Source: JAYZDF01 sp036337945 | GTDB taxonomy: Bacteria > Myxococcota > Kuafuiibacteriia > Kuafuiibacteriales > Kuafuiibacteriaceae | Assembly (NCBI GenBank): GCA_036337945.1 | Contig: JAYZDF010000119.1 | Coordinates: 1 to 27,311 of the forward strand | DNA length: 27,311 bases | Direction of reading: 5' to 3' | Part shown: piece by piece, positions 15,355 through 23,189 of the stretch | Layout of the letters: each line of letters begins with the position of its first letter | How positions within the stretch are numbered: position 1 is the first letter of the stretch | The notes under the pieces: model-generated | Told to the model about the DNA's origin: nothing | The model's database searches: none | Seen by the model: only the letters and a program-made list of their open reading frames with translations | Program-made: the position numbers and the translations under genes

Positions 15355-16485
15355 ATGCCTAACAATATCTATTTCTATTTTTTCCACGGTATATTACTGG
15401 GAGTCCTTTGGCTAAATTTTCAAGCGAGTCCGCCTCCCTTTCAGCCCCCGTGTTCTTCGTCACAGCCATTGATTGTTCGTAACTCAGGAAGCGAAATCGC
15501 GATTCGTCAGCTGTCTGGCGAAGTACGAAGCCTAGGTCAACAGCTTCACACTCTGCGACGTGTTCTTCCGAATTCAATGAATCGTCGTGATCCCTTCAGT
15601 CATCCTTCACTGTTCGTCTCTGTGTCACCGAGTCCTACAGCGCTGAAGACTGAATCTAAAGTCACCGAGAGAACTTTTGAATCTGCTTCGAAAGTAACGA
15701 ATGATCCTCTCGCTAAAATTGCAAAAAATGATAAACAGCCCGAGGCAGAGTCTTCGGTCTCTGTAGAAGAGTTACCGACGACACACATGAAACCAAAAAA
15801 CCAGCTTCACGTTCGCACAGCCTTGGAAAAACCGAAGTCGAAAAGTATCGAGCTTGATGGTTACCAGTTCTCGCTTACTGCGCTCACCGGTCAGCAAGAA
15901 AGACTCTTACGTACCATTGCCAAGATTCCGTCTATGCCTACAGAATATATTCGTGGGCTGCGTTACGTGCGCGTGGGTTCCAAACGATACCTTGATGATT
16001 GCTCCAATGTTCTTCGAATAGCATATGACGATTTAGGCATCGACTTGTTTTCAGAGCGTTATCACTATCCTAAGGCTAATGGTGTTCGACTGATTCGAAT
16101 GAAAGGACTGACTTCTGCCGCATCTACCTCCTCTACAACCGTCGCGGTTGGTGATTTGGTGATTTTCGATAACACGTATGATCGTAATAAGAATAACCGT
16201 TTGGATGACCGAGACACGCATGCGGCGATTGTTGTTGGTTTCGAGGATTCAGACACCGCCGTCATCTATCACCGCGTTCGTTCAGGTCATAAAATAGGAA
16301 GACTTAATCTACGAGAAAGTCATCGAGTCTTCTCTAGGAAAGGTCGTCGTCGCTTCAATGATGTTCTTCGTCGGGTTGCAAAAAGGGATCGACATAAAGT
16401 ACCGAGACTTACGGGGCAACTATTTGCGACATACGTTCGCGTCATTCCTCCAGAGACAATGCCTTTGTCCTACGTTTCAAAATAG
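15355..16485 (+). CDS. Secreted or membrane-anchored CHAP / NlpC-P60-like protein with a calcium-type loop
   Basis: The 376-residue product starts with a hydrophobic anchor (about 5-22) and a Ser/Pro/Glu-rich linker, then a C-terminal papain-like domain (about 165-370). The expected catalytic pair is Cys216 (DDCSNVLRIAY) and His289 (THAAIVVG), preceded by GDLVIFDN (266-273), which is the usual CHAP/NlpC-P60 layout for enzymes that cut peptidoglycan peptides. Between them, residues 276-287 (DRNKNNRLDDRD) fit an EF-hand-like calcium loop. Homologues with a GDLVFFDNTYDRN-type motif occur in deltaproteobacteria as uncharacterised CHAP proteins, as far as I recall. The ATG start is behind weak GAG. 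Its tail overlaps the convergent hydrolase gene by 16 bases. Peptidase activity is inferred, not shown. Confidence 0.8.
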   Translation: MPNNIYFYFFHGILLGVLWLNFQASPPPFQPPCSSSQPLIVRNSGSEIAIRQLSGEVRSLGQQLHTLRRVLPNSMNRRDPFSHPSLFVSVSPSPTALKTESKVTERTFESASKVTNDPLAKIAKNDKQPEAESSVSVEELPTTHMKPKNQLHVRTALEKPKSKSIELDGYQFSLTALTGQQERLLRTIAKIPSMPTEYIRGLRYVRVGSKRYLDDCSNVLRIAYDDLGIDLFSERYHYPKANGVRLIRMKGLTSAASTSSTTVAVGDLVIFDNTYDRNKNNRLDDRDTHAAIVVGFEDSDTAVIYHRVRSGHKIGRLNLRESHRVFSRKGRRRFNDVLRRVAKRDRHKVPRLTGQLFATYVRVIPPETMPLSYVSK

Positions 16486-17363
16486 TGTGCAAGTGAACTT
16501 GCAGGAAGTTTTTTTACGGGGTCGACCACCGAACGAACAAATGCGAGTTCGGAGACTTCTCCCTTGGTTATTTGCCCCATAACATCTGCACCGGGAAAGA
16601 TGCTTTTACGTAGAGATAGCAGGTCATCTTTTCGAAACCGATCTGAGTTGGCAATTATTTGTTCGGCGGCATTCTCAAGTTGAAGAGCAGAATGGAGGAG
16701 TACCTCTTTGCCATCTGCTCGTGTTTTTCCATGGGTGGGAAGCATATAGACCTTATTTGCAAGTCCAGCGATCAGTCTTCGCGAGCGGATCAAGTCATCC
16801 GTTGCTGACTCAAAAAATGCAGGAATGAAACGACTACCAAAATAGAGATCTCCGGTGCATGCAAATAGCTTATCTCCCCACTCCAGAGTTAGGCTGATGT
16901 GTCCAGGCGTATGCCCCGGAGTATCGTATGTCTTGAGTGTCAGTCCGCCTATATAGAATTCATGCCCCGCCTCGTAGCTAGAAAGCTGATTGGGTTTTTC
17001 CGCGATGCCCCAAAACTTTGCCCGATAATCAGCAAGAGGTTCGTGTGCCTCGATGATAGCAAGGTGCGCCTTCGGAACAAAAACTGGGATGTTCCCGAAG
17101 GCTTTTCTGAGTGGGTTTATGCCACCAATATGGTCTTCGTGTTGATGAGTAAGAATGATTTGGTGAGGTGGATTATCGCGAAGTGCTTCGATCAGACTTT
17201 GCGCGGTTGGACTCGAGCCTGAATCAATGAGAACGTTTCCCAGACGATAGACCGACACTTCAGCCTGAGGTCCATTGGGTTTGGTTTTCTCTAAAAGATT
17301 GTATCGAAATAAGATCCGCTCAAAGGGTCCGTGAAATGAGCGCTGAACTTCGACCGCAACCAC
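16470..17363 (-). CDS. MBL-fold metallo-hydrolase
   Basis: This is a metallo-beta-lactamase-fold hydrolase. With the start chosen here it has 297 residues. It shows the metal-binding motif HQHEDH (73-78, HxHxDH), GHTPGH (151-155 region), CTGD near 169-172 and a C-terminal PTHG (about 208-211), so both zinc sites look intact. The family includes glyoxalase II-like, lactonase and nuclease enzymes; no motif picks one. A GTG at 17363 lies 10 bases after the stop of the upstream response regulator and I prefer it. An alternative ATG at 17447 would overlap that gene by 74 bases and add a poorly conserved 28-residue extension. The gene is the last of the OmpA-regulator-hydrolase operon. Confidence 0.88.
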   Translation of the reverse strand: MVAVEVQRSFHGPFERILFRYNLLEKTKPNGPQAEVSVYRLGNVLIDSGSSPTAQSLIEALRDNPPHQIILTHQHEDHIGGINPLRKAFGNIPVFVPKAHLAIIEAHEPLADYRAKFWGIAEKPNQLSSYEAGHEFYIGGLTLKTYDTPGHTPGHISLTLEWGDKLFACTGDLYFGSRFIPAFFESATDDLIRSRRLIAGLANKVYMLPTHGKTRADGKEVLLHSALQLENAAEQIIANSDRFRKDDLLSLRKSIFPGADVMGQITKGEVSELAFVRSVVDPVKKLPASSLAHYFET

Positions 17364-17373
17364 GTGACTTTGG

Positions 17374-18372
17374 TTACACTTGGAATCCGAGCACTCGATT
17401 GGTGCTGATCGATGCTGCGGCTTGGCAGGCACCTCGCGCGGATGCAAGCAGCCCGTTTCCGTTCATGGTGTCAGTCGGGATAGAGGCATACCCGATTGTA
17501 ACAGTGACTTTTACCTTTTCGTTGTTCCAAACAGCCCCAGCGCTCTCCACCGCGTTACGGACTCGTTCGCACGCAATATAGGCATCTGACTTGTCGGTTT
17601 CAGGTAGAATAAATCCTATTTCTCCCCCGCCAAATGCGCCTACAAGATCGATATCTCTCAGGCACTCCATTACGGCAGCGCCTACCGCGTGTTTTGTGGC
17701 TTCCGCAATCTCTTCTCCGAATCTGCTAGCGATGGTTGTATAGCCGTCGATATGTATAATTCCTGTGGCTACGGGTCTTGAGTATCTTAATGCTCTAGCT
17801 GCTTCACTTTTGAGTCTTTGCATAAAAGCATCTTCACTTAAGAGTCCGGTCGCAGGATCTATTCCAGCCGCGCGCAATGCTCTGAGTTGCTCCAGTTCTT
17901 GCGATGTTTCTGCGAGTTGCTCTTGGAGTTGAGTGGTCGCTGAGAGCTTCTTGTTCAGGTCCGCGATAACAAAATCTCTTTCACGAAGTGCTCGACTCGT
18001 CTGAATTGAAATATTCAGCCTAGTACTCAACAACGCTGAGTCTCGAAACGGTTTCACCAGCACATCGAAAGCTCCGCTATCACGGGCAATTTTCTCCGCC
18101 TGTTGCGTCGAATCTGTTGTCGTAACAATAATTGGAGAGCTCGGTGATGCTTCGAATAACGCGGGAATCGCACCTATGCCCGCCCCAGTATGGGGGTTTG
18201 CGTCGAGAATGATGATCTCGGGCTGGGACTCTTTCGCAAAATTGAGGGCGACGTCTAACTCCGTAGCAATATGCCCCTGATGCCCAAGACTCAGAAGAGC
18301 CTGGTGCACGAAACGACCGGACTGCAGATCGGTATCAATGATTAGAATCTGCGCTGTTTCTCGAACTGACAC
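17374..18372 (-). CDS. Response regulator with degenerate GGDEF domain
   Basis: The 332 residues combine an N-terminal receiver domain (about 8-122) with a C-terminal GGDEF-type domain (about 172-330), joined by a coiled-coil (about 128-165). The receiver is intact: acidic D13/D15, phosphoacceptor D57 (IIILDAN), Thr84-86 and Lys107 (LVKPF). The GGDEF signature is altered: where active enzymes read RYGGDEF, this reads AFGGGEI (246-252), and the upstream DxD metal motif reads HID (207-209), so diguanylate cyclase activity is doubtful. It could bind GTP or c-di-GMP, or act as a dimerising output. The ATG is used. The gene lies 13 bases after the OmpA-like gene and 10 bases before the hydrolase gene. 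Confidence 0.9.
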   Translation of the reverse strand: MSVRETAQILIIDTDLQSGRFVHQALLSLGHQGHIATELDVALNFAKESQPEIIILDANPHTGAGIGAIPALFEASPSSPIIVTTTDSTQQAEKIARDSGAFDVLVKPFRDSALLSTRLNISIQTSRALRERDFVIADLNKKLSATTQLQEQLAETSQELEQLRALRAAGIDPATGLLSEDAFMQRLKSEAARALRYSRPVATGIIHIDGYTTIASRFGEEIAEATKHAVGAAVMECLRDIDLVGAFGGGEIGFILPETDKSDAYIACERVRNAVESAGAVWNNEKVKVTVTIGYASIPTDTMNGNGLLASARGACQAAASISTNRVLGFQV

Positions 18373-18385
18373 AATGAATCTCGCT

Positions 18386-20593
18386 TTATTCTACGATGTG
18401 GAACTCAATACGGCGGTTTCTCTTTCGACCACGTGCTGTGAGATTTGGTACGCGAGGTCGCTTAGAGCCCACTCCTTCCCAAGAAACGCGATCGTCCGCG
18501 ACACCTTTGCTCACGAGATAATTGGCGATATTTTCTGCACGTGCTCTTGTCACTCGAACATTGTCAGCTTCATCGTTTGCATTATCGACATGGCTTTCAA
18601 CTCGAATCTTCTTCGCAACGTTGTTGTGCAATGCGTCCACAACGTAATCAAGATGAGCTTTTGCCTCTGTTGAAAGGTCAGCGGAGCCCTCTTCGAATTC
18701 AATTTTCTTCTTCATTGATAGCTTTTGCTTACGCACCTTTACGACAGGCGAGCTCTCCGTTCGAAGAAGAGTGAAATTAAGCGTGGAAGGCCCTTTCTTG
18801 ACGGAGACCGATGCCCCAGTTTTGTAGAGCTCTATATCGCTCACGATCAGCCGATAATCACCGACTTCAAGAAGTGTTTGGTAAAGTCCGTCACGATCGG
18901 TTGTGAGCTTCGTGTTTTGTTTCCCGAATACTTGAATTTGTACGCCGCTCAGTGGCTGTCCGTCTGCGTCGACAACTTTACCTGAGAGCCGACCTCGTTC
19001 AATCGCAGGTTCGAGTTTCACAGCGGCTTCGACAGTTTGCCCAGCGACAACGGTGAGGTCGATTGTCTGAGGTTTGAAGCCTTCTTTTTGGACAGATACC
19101 TTCACTGGACCAGGCTCAATTTCATGAGACATAAACCGTCCGTCTTTCGCGCTTGCAACTGGTGATGAACGATCGGTTGTCACGATCACGTCCTTGAGCG
19201 GCTTGCCCCCTTCCACGTTGGTAACTTGCCCCATAAAATAGCCAAGTTTCTTAGGAGCTTCTACTACTTTTACTTCAGGAATAATGACCGGAATGGTGAC
19301 CGGAGGTCCTGGAGGTGCAGCCGCTGTTGCGAAGGGATCAATCGCGTAAGATGCCTGCATGAAAACGGTGTATGGAAGAACGCTAGGAACTCCCGGTGCC
19401 TGCTCCGGTGTAAGCCCAATCGCAACGCCAAGGTCTAAAGCAAGGTTCGGCACCGCAGTCACTCGCAAGCCAGGGGTCAACGTTTGAGGCATCGTCCTTG
19501 GAATTGCTGCGCGAGCGAATCCAGTGCTTTCTACGACCTCTGTTGCGTCTTGCGCAGCTCGCAGCGCATTAGCACTTACGCTGTGGTTGTCGACCGACGT
19601 GAGCACGATACCGGGCGTGGCAAAGTAATCCCAAGGTATCTCTAGGGAGTATTCGAGGAACGGCGTGATGTATTTTACTGGAGCTTCTATAGCGAATCCT
19701 AGTGCTGCTCGATTATAGGCATTGATTCCGAGTGCGAAACGTTCAGGTTGAGACAGTTCGCTGTCTGTTAGGTTATCCGAGCCGTCAAAGATGGCGCCTG
19801 CGTTCACGTGAATTTTGACGGGTGCTTTTGCTTCGGTTTTCGAGAGGTCAAAACTGGCAATACCCGAAAGACGAAAGACAGCGGAATCAAAATTAGATCC
19901 ACCGATACCACTCAGCAGGCTAACTTGCGCTGCCGCTGCGAGGTCTACCATGGGTGCGACCTCGACATAGCCCTTTGCACCAAGGCTAAAGTCGCCTTGT
20001 GCTTGCAGTAAATTTGGATTGGTCAAATTGCTCGTTGTAGACTGAGCTTTCGTATTAAACCATAACTCCAGATGCTCGATCGGAGAGCTTGCCACTGACA
20101 ATGTAGCGCCAACCTTGGTGAGTTCATCACTACTCGTGAAAACGTTCGAGCCGCCAAACATATCGAGTCCGAAGCCCAAACGAAATGTTCCGACTGTTCC
20201 GCCGTCGGCACTGAGAATTCCGATGAGTCCGGCTGCACCTGATTGCGATGAAGCTGTTCGTGCCGATTTTTTAGGTGCTGATGCTGCAGGCAGTTCGACT
20301 TGACTTGTTGTCGGTGCCTCTACCGATGCTGAAGTAGAGCCGGGACTAGACGGAATCACACTCTCAGCCGGGGGAGGCGCTAAAGTTGCTGAAGATTCAG
20401 GCGCGGCTGGCGTTTCCGAAGACCCGCTTTCCGTTTCTTTTGCGGGTACTTTTTCTTCTGCCGCAGGGGCCGTCGGCGCGGGCGGAGGTGGAATATCGGG
20501 TGTGCCTTGAGCGAGAGCTGCGGACGGACCGACCGTAACTACAAGACAGAGGGCAAAAGCCATCGAGGTTTCAAGCGCGCGAAATTTATACAT
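18386..20593 (-). CDS. OmpA-like envelope protein with carboxypeptidase-regulatory-like repeats
   Basis: The 735-residue product has a signal peptide (1-29, ALAQ), a Pro/Ala/Ser-rich region (30-118), a mostly beta region that looks like an outer-membrane barrel or repeated strands (about 120-425), two Ig-like modules of the carboxypeptidase regulatory-like kind (about 450-530 and 535-610), and an OmpA-type peptidoglycan-binding domain (about 630-735). The last shows SHVDN (667-671) in place of the usual GHTDN, RARAEN, YLVSKGV, and RNRR near the end. It is likely an outer-membrane or periplasmic protein that attaches to peptidoglycan. The ATG at 20591-20593 has no strong ribosome binding site but lies 25 bases downstream of a good candidate promoter. 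It begins the operon with the regulator and hydrolase. Confidence 0.88.
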   Translation of the reverse strand: MYKFRALETSMAFALCLVVTVGPSAALAQGTPDIPPPPAPTAPAAEEKVPAKETESGSSETPAAPESSATLAPPPAESVIPSSPGSTSASVEAPTTSQVELPAASAPKKSARTASSQSGAAGLIGILSADGGTVGTFRLGFGLDMFGGSNVFTSSDELTKVGATLSVASSPIEHLELWFNTKAQSTTSNLTNPNLLQAQGDFSLGAKGYVEVAPMVDLAAAAQVSLLSGIGGSNFDSAVFRLSGIASFDLSKTEAKAPVKIHVNAGAIFDGSDNLTDSELSQPERFALGINAYNRAALGFAIEAPVKYITPFLEYSLEIPWDYFATPGIVLTSVDNHSVSANALRAAQDATEVVESTGFARAAIPRTMPQTLTPGLRVTAVPNLALDLGVAIGLTPEQAPGVPSVLPYTVFMQASYAIDPFATAAAPPGPPVTIPVIIPEVKVVEAPKKLGYFMGQVTNVEGGKPLKDVIVTTDRSSPVASAKDGRFMSHEIEPGPVKVSVQKEGFKPQTIDLTVVAGQTVEAAVKLEPAIERGRLSGKVVDADGQPLSGVQIQVFGKQNTKLTTDRDGLYQTLLEVGDYRLIVSDIELYKTGASVSVKKGPSTLNFTLLRTESSPVVKVRKQKLSMKKKIEFEEGSADLSTEAKAHLDYVVDALHNNVAKKIRVESHVDNANDEADNVRVTRARAENIANYLVSKGVADDRVSWEGVGSKRPRVPNLTARGRKRNRRIEFHIVE

Positions 20594-20624
20594 TTTGATG
20601 AACCACCACAGAAGAATCTGCTCG

Positions 20625-20654
20625 GATATAACGATCCTTCCAATCGGAAGTCAA
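20625..20654 (-). promoter_or_regulatory. Candidate sigma-70 promoter of the OmpA-like operon
   Basis: Read on the minus strand, TTGACT (20654-20649) and TATATC (20630-20625) are separated by 18 bases, matching the usual sigma-70 boxes at five and four of six positions. Transcription would start near 20618, about 25 bases before the ATG. The spacer holds a dyad, CTTCC-AATC-GGAAG (20637-20650), which could be a regulator site. Confidence 0.5.
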
Positions 20655-20711
20655 AAGTCGCCAGGAGACTTAACAAAGTGCTATCCTTTGCAAGGTCCAA
20701 GAACAATTAGA

Positions 20712-21566
20712 ATGAAAACCACAGGCGTCGATAAAAAAGGGTATTCACCCAAAAAACACAGATGGAGTCGCTCTATTTTTATGTTGGGGTTTATACTGAT
20801 TGTGGCGCAATCCTTAGGGCTTTCAGCGGCCTTCGCGAAGGCCAGACCTTCATATGTGAGTGCTCGCGCGTACTGGCACTTACTCAAGGCTAATCTCGCT
20901 TGGCATGAAGGCGACCTTTCGACGGCCGGAGAAAGTTTTCGGGTAGCGCTTATCTATGATCCGGGTAACCGACTGGTTCGCGCTCGGCTCACCGAGTTCC
21001 TCTGGCGCACTCAGTCTCATTATTCCGAAAAAAATCTTCGCAGGCAGCAGAGGAGATTGCGCAAGGACCCTCGTATCTATCGCCTTCTCGGTCTCGAAAA
21101 ATGGAGTCGCGGGCAAATTGAATCTGCGAGTAAGTATTTCCGTGCAGCGCTTTCCCAACTGAGTCAGACTCAGCCTGAGTTTCGTTATGTCCTCGTCAGG
21201 GATTATGTACTCTTTTTGAACACGACGGGCCGCCGTCAGGCTGCTCTTCGAGCCGCCAAGAAAATTCGAGATTGGGAACTTCGTGCTGAGTTGATTTCTC
21301 GCTTAGAAGGGTTTTGTGATTTTGGCACCAAGCGGGATGATGGCGAACACATTTGTACAGGGGCTGTCTCTTCGGACGTCAAAGCGCTACAACCAACAAA
21401 AGAAGGAAGTTCGCAACATTGGTTAGCACCGATTCAAAATCCAAACGATTATGTTCAGTCGACACAAGCGTGTTTGAAATCCCGAAAGAACTGCCGTGCT
21501 CTTCGCAACCATCTCAAGAAGTTGGTTCATCCTTTGCCGCTTCTTCAAGAGTTCGTCTACCAGTGA
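20712..21566 (+). CDS. Exported or anchored TPR-like protein
   Basis: Starting at the ATG at 20712 the product has 284 residues. A basic segment (KKGYSPKKHRWSR) is followed by a hydrophobic helix (about 22-40), so the start fits a signal peptide or membrane anchor. The rest looks like paired helices of the tetratricopeptide type, for example AYWHLLKANLAWHEGDLS and the LLGLEKWSRGQIESA stretch, with Leu, Ala and Trp in the usual places. A longer frame upstream would start in intergenic DNA and has no signal; I rejected it. The gene diverges from the OmpA-like operon and overlaps the next gene's start by 4 bases. The function is unknown; a scaffold role is typical of TPR proteins. Confidence 0.78.
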   Translation: MKTTGVDKKGYSPKKHRWSRSIFMLGFILIVAQSLGLSAAFAKARPSYVSARAYWHLLKANLAWHEGDLSTAGESFRVALIYDPGNRLVRARLTEFLWRTQSHYSEKNLRRQQRRLRKDPRIYRLLGLEKWSRGQIESASKYFRAALSQLSQTQPEFRYVLVRDYVLFLNTTGRRQAALRAAKKIRDWELRAELISRLEGFCDFGTKRDDGEHICTGAVSSDVKALQPTKEGSSQHWLAPIQNPNDYVQSTQACLKSRKNCRALRNHLKKLVHPLPLLQEFVYQ

Positions 21567-22369
21567 AAAATTCAACGTTTCGTCGAGTAATGCTTATCGG
21601 CTTCTTATTGGCTCCCTCGGGTTGTCGCACAACTTCCTCTACGACTGCCAAGCCAACGTTGATTCCCGGAGCCCAGGTTGTATTAGAGAATTTGCAAACT
21701 CGAGCCAAGAAGTTGCAGTCTGCGCAACTGGTTGGACGGTTGACTTACTTCGGCGAAAAAGGACGGTTGAGACTAAAGACTATTTTGGTGGCCGAGCGGG
21801 AGGCAAAATTCCGAGTTGAGACGCTGTCCCCTATGGAGCAACCCCTGCAGGTTATGGTTAGCGACGGGCAAAAGATCCGTCTCCTTACTGATGGGCAGGT
21901 CTTTGAAGGCTCTGCGTCCGCGACAAACATTTCTCAGATTCTGCCAGTTCCCCTCGCTCCTCCGGACCTTGTCGATGCCATGCTATCGGGGGTTCCTATG
22001 GCCACCGATTTTGAAACTCGCGGTCTGGCTTGGCACGATGACTCAAAGTCTTTACAAATACTCACACTATGGAGTCCGACGCGCGGTGCGGTCGAGCTTT
22101 TGCTTAATCCAAAAACTTTGGAAATCTATCGGGTTCGTCTTCCCTCGAGAAAGGGACATCCCGCCATTGAAATTCAGTTCGATAGGTTTCAATCAATTGA
22201 AGAATTGCCGGAAATCACGATTGCGAAACGGATCAGGATTAAACTAGAAGGACAGGACCACGATCTGAGTCTGCGGCTCAAGGAAATGTATGTAAACGGT
22301 GCAATCAACCCCAATTTATTTACGTTAGAGACTCCCAACGGCGTTTCTCCTATCCCGCTTCTGGATTGA
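21563..22369 (+). CDS. Lipoprotein with LolB / DUF4292-like fold
   Basis: The 268-residue product starts with GTG at 21563, which overlaps the preceding TGA stop as GTGA, indicating translational coupling. Residues 1-21 form a lipoprotein signal with the lipobox APSGC (Cys21). What follows is a repeated beta layout: LQTRAKKLQSAQLVGRLTYF, the GRLRLKTILVAEREAKFRVE stretch, then a variable strand region with SPMEQPLQVMVSDG. This pattern is that of the LolA/LolB half-barrel and the DUF4292 family. It may bind or move lipids or lipoproteins at the outer membrane. There is no direct proof of activity, and LolB itself is not claimed. A frame open upstream to 21353 lies wholly inside the TPR-like gene and is not the start. 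Confidence 0.72.
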   Translation: MKNSTFRRVMLIGFLLAPSGCRTTSSTTAKPTLIPGAQVVLENLQTRAKKLQSAQLVGRLTYFGEKGRLRLKTILVAEREAKFRVETLSPMEQPLQVMVSDGQKIRLLTDGQVFEGSASATNISQILPVPLAPPDLVDAMLSGVPMATDFETRGLAWHDDSKSLQILTLWSPTRGAVELLLNPKTLEIYRVRLPSRKGHPAIEIQFDRFQSIEELPEITIAKRIRIKLEGQDHDLSLRLKEMYVNGAINPNLFTLETPNGVSPIPLLD

Positions 22370-22500
22370 TAATGCGGTCGATGTCTTCCGTAGAGGCCTT
22401 TCACAGACTCACTTTGAAAAAAGTACACTCTATTAATGGTCAGTTGGTAGCTAACCTGCACTAAACCCATTAGAGTCCGGTTGGTGAGGCTCTCTAAGTC
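22370..22500. promoter_or_regulatory. Upstream region of the MshEN gene pair
   Basis: These 131 bases carry an imperfect long-range dyad: CTCTA-TTA-ATGG near 22427-22438 can pair with CCATTAGAG near 22468-22476, with a bulge. No clear promoter boxes or riboswitch consensus are visible; a c-di-GMP riboswitch was considered and not supported. GGTGAGG (22482-22488) is a possible but distant ribosome binding site for the ATG at 22501. Confidence 0.3.
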
Positions 22501-23178
22501 ATGACTGCAAGGAAAAAACTCGGTGAGTTACTTTTGGAAGCTGGAGTAATTGATCAACAGCGTCTGGACGCTGCTCTTGCTGAGCAACAGCGATGGGGAG
22601 GTCGTCTTGGCCGAATTATTGTGAGTATGAAGATACTCAGCGAAGAAGATATCGTGCAGGCTTTGTCTCGACAGCTCGCAATTCCCATCACGGACTTTCA
22701 GTCACTTGAAGTTCCATTATGGGTCACTCAAAAAGTCGATATGGCTTTTGCTCGCGCTAACAGTCTTTGCCCTGAGCGGCTTTCAGCAGATGGAAAGTCT
22801 CTGGTGGTAGCAATGTCTGACCCTATCAATGTGTTTGCGATTGACGAAATCATTCATCGAACCGGTCTTAGAGTGAAAACAACAATCGCAGGTGAGCGGG
22901 CGATTGAGCGCGCCATAGGAATGGCCTACGGCGAAGCTTTTTCAGAATCCTCAGAAGCGAGTTTTTCCAACGTATATCTAAACAATCAAGGGCACACTCA
23001 CAACGGGTTGAGTCCGTTGAGTCGCCAAAACCGAGAAGAAACAGTAGCTCAAGGACAGACAGAAATGTCGTGGGAAACAGTTGATCCAGCAACGGCACTT
23101 CAGGTGATGGTTGACCTGCTCATAGAAAAAGGCGTCTTCACTCAACAAGAGTACCTTGTTCACTTAGGGAAAAATTAA
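22501..23178 (+). CDS. Stand-alone MshEN-domain protein (c-di-GMP receptor candidate)
   Basis: The 225-residue product has an N-terminal MshEN domain (about 1-145), the c-di-GMP-binding module first described in MshE and related to GspE/PilB N-termini. Two tandem motifs are visible: KLGELLLEAGVIDQQRLDAA (6-25) and the RLGRIIVSMKILSEEDIVQAL stretch (35-55), each with the Leu-Gly pair and spaced Leu/Ile of the MshEN consensus. No ATPase domain follows, only a linker and a short end (200-225), LLIEKGVFTQQEYLVHL. A protein like this may sense c-di-GMP and signal to a partner. The ATG start is used. The gene is followed by a paralogue 11 bases later, and both form one operon. Confidence 0.85.
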   Translation: MTARKKLGELLLEAGVIDQQRLDAALAEQQRWGGRLGRIIVSMKILSEEDIVQALSRQLAIPITDFQSLEVPLWVTQKVDMAFARANSLCPERLSADGKSLVVAMSDPINVFAIDEIIHRTGLRVKTTIAGERAIERAIGMAYGEAFSESSEASFSNVYLNNQGHTHNGLSPLSRQNREETVAQGQTEMSWETVDPATALQVMVDLLIEKGVFTQQEYLVHLGKN

Positions 23179-23189
23179 GAGGTACATAC

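Noticed and set aside
13073..16265. Several minus-strand frames opposite rsmB, the HEAT-like and CHAP-like genes
   Set aside because: They have no domain, no ribosome binding site and mirror the real plus-strand coding pattern.
16495..16520. Shared 17-base string CAGGAAGTTTTTTTACG at about 16502 and 25044
   Set aside because: It falls in unrelated coding sequences (hydrolase end and sigma region 2) in different frames and strands; most likely chance.
20595..20711. Longer start for the TPR-like gene
   Set aside because: The added 39 residues lie in the divergent promoter region, lack any signal or conserved feature, and would place the signal anchor inside the protein.
21353..21562. Longer start for the LolB-like lipoprotein
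   Set aside because: It lies inside the TPR-like gene in another frame and would bury the lipobox; GTG at 21563 is the sensible start.
22370..22500. c-di-GMP riboswitch before the MshEN genes
   Set aside because: The conserved GEMM core and tetraloop-receptor pieces are not present; only an imperfect dyad is seen.
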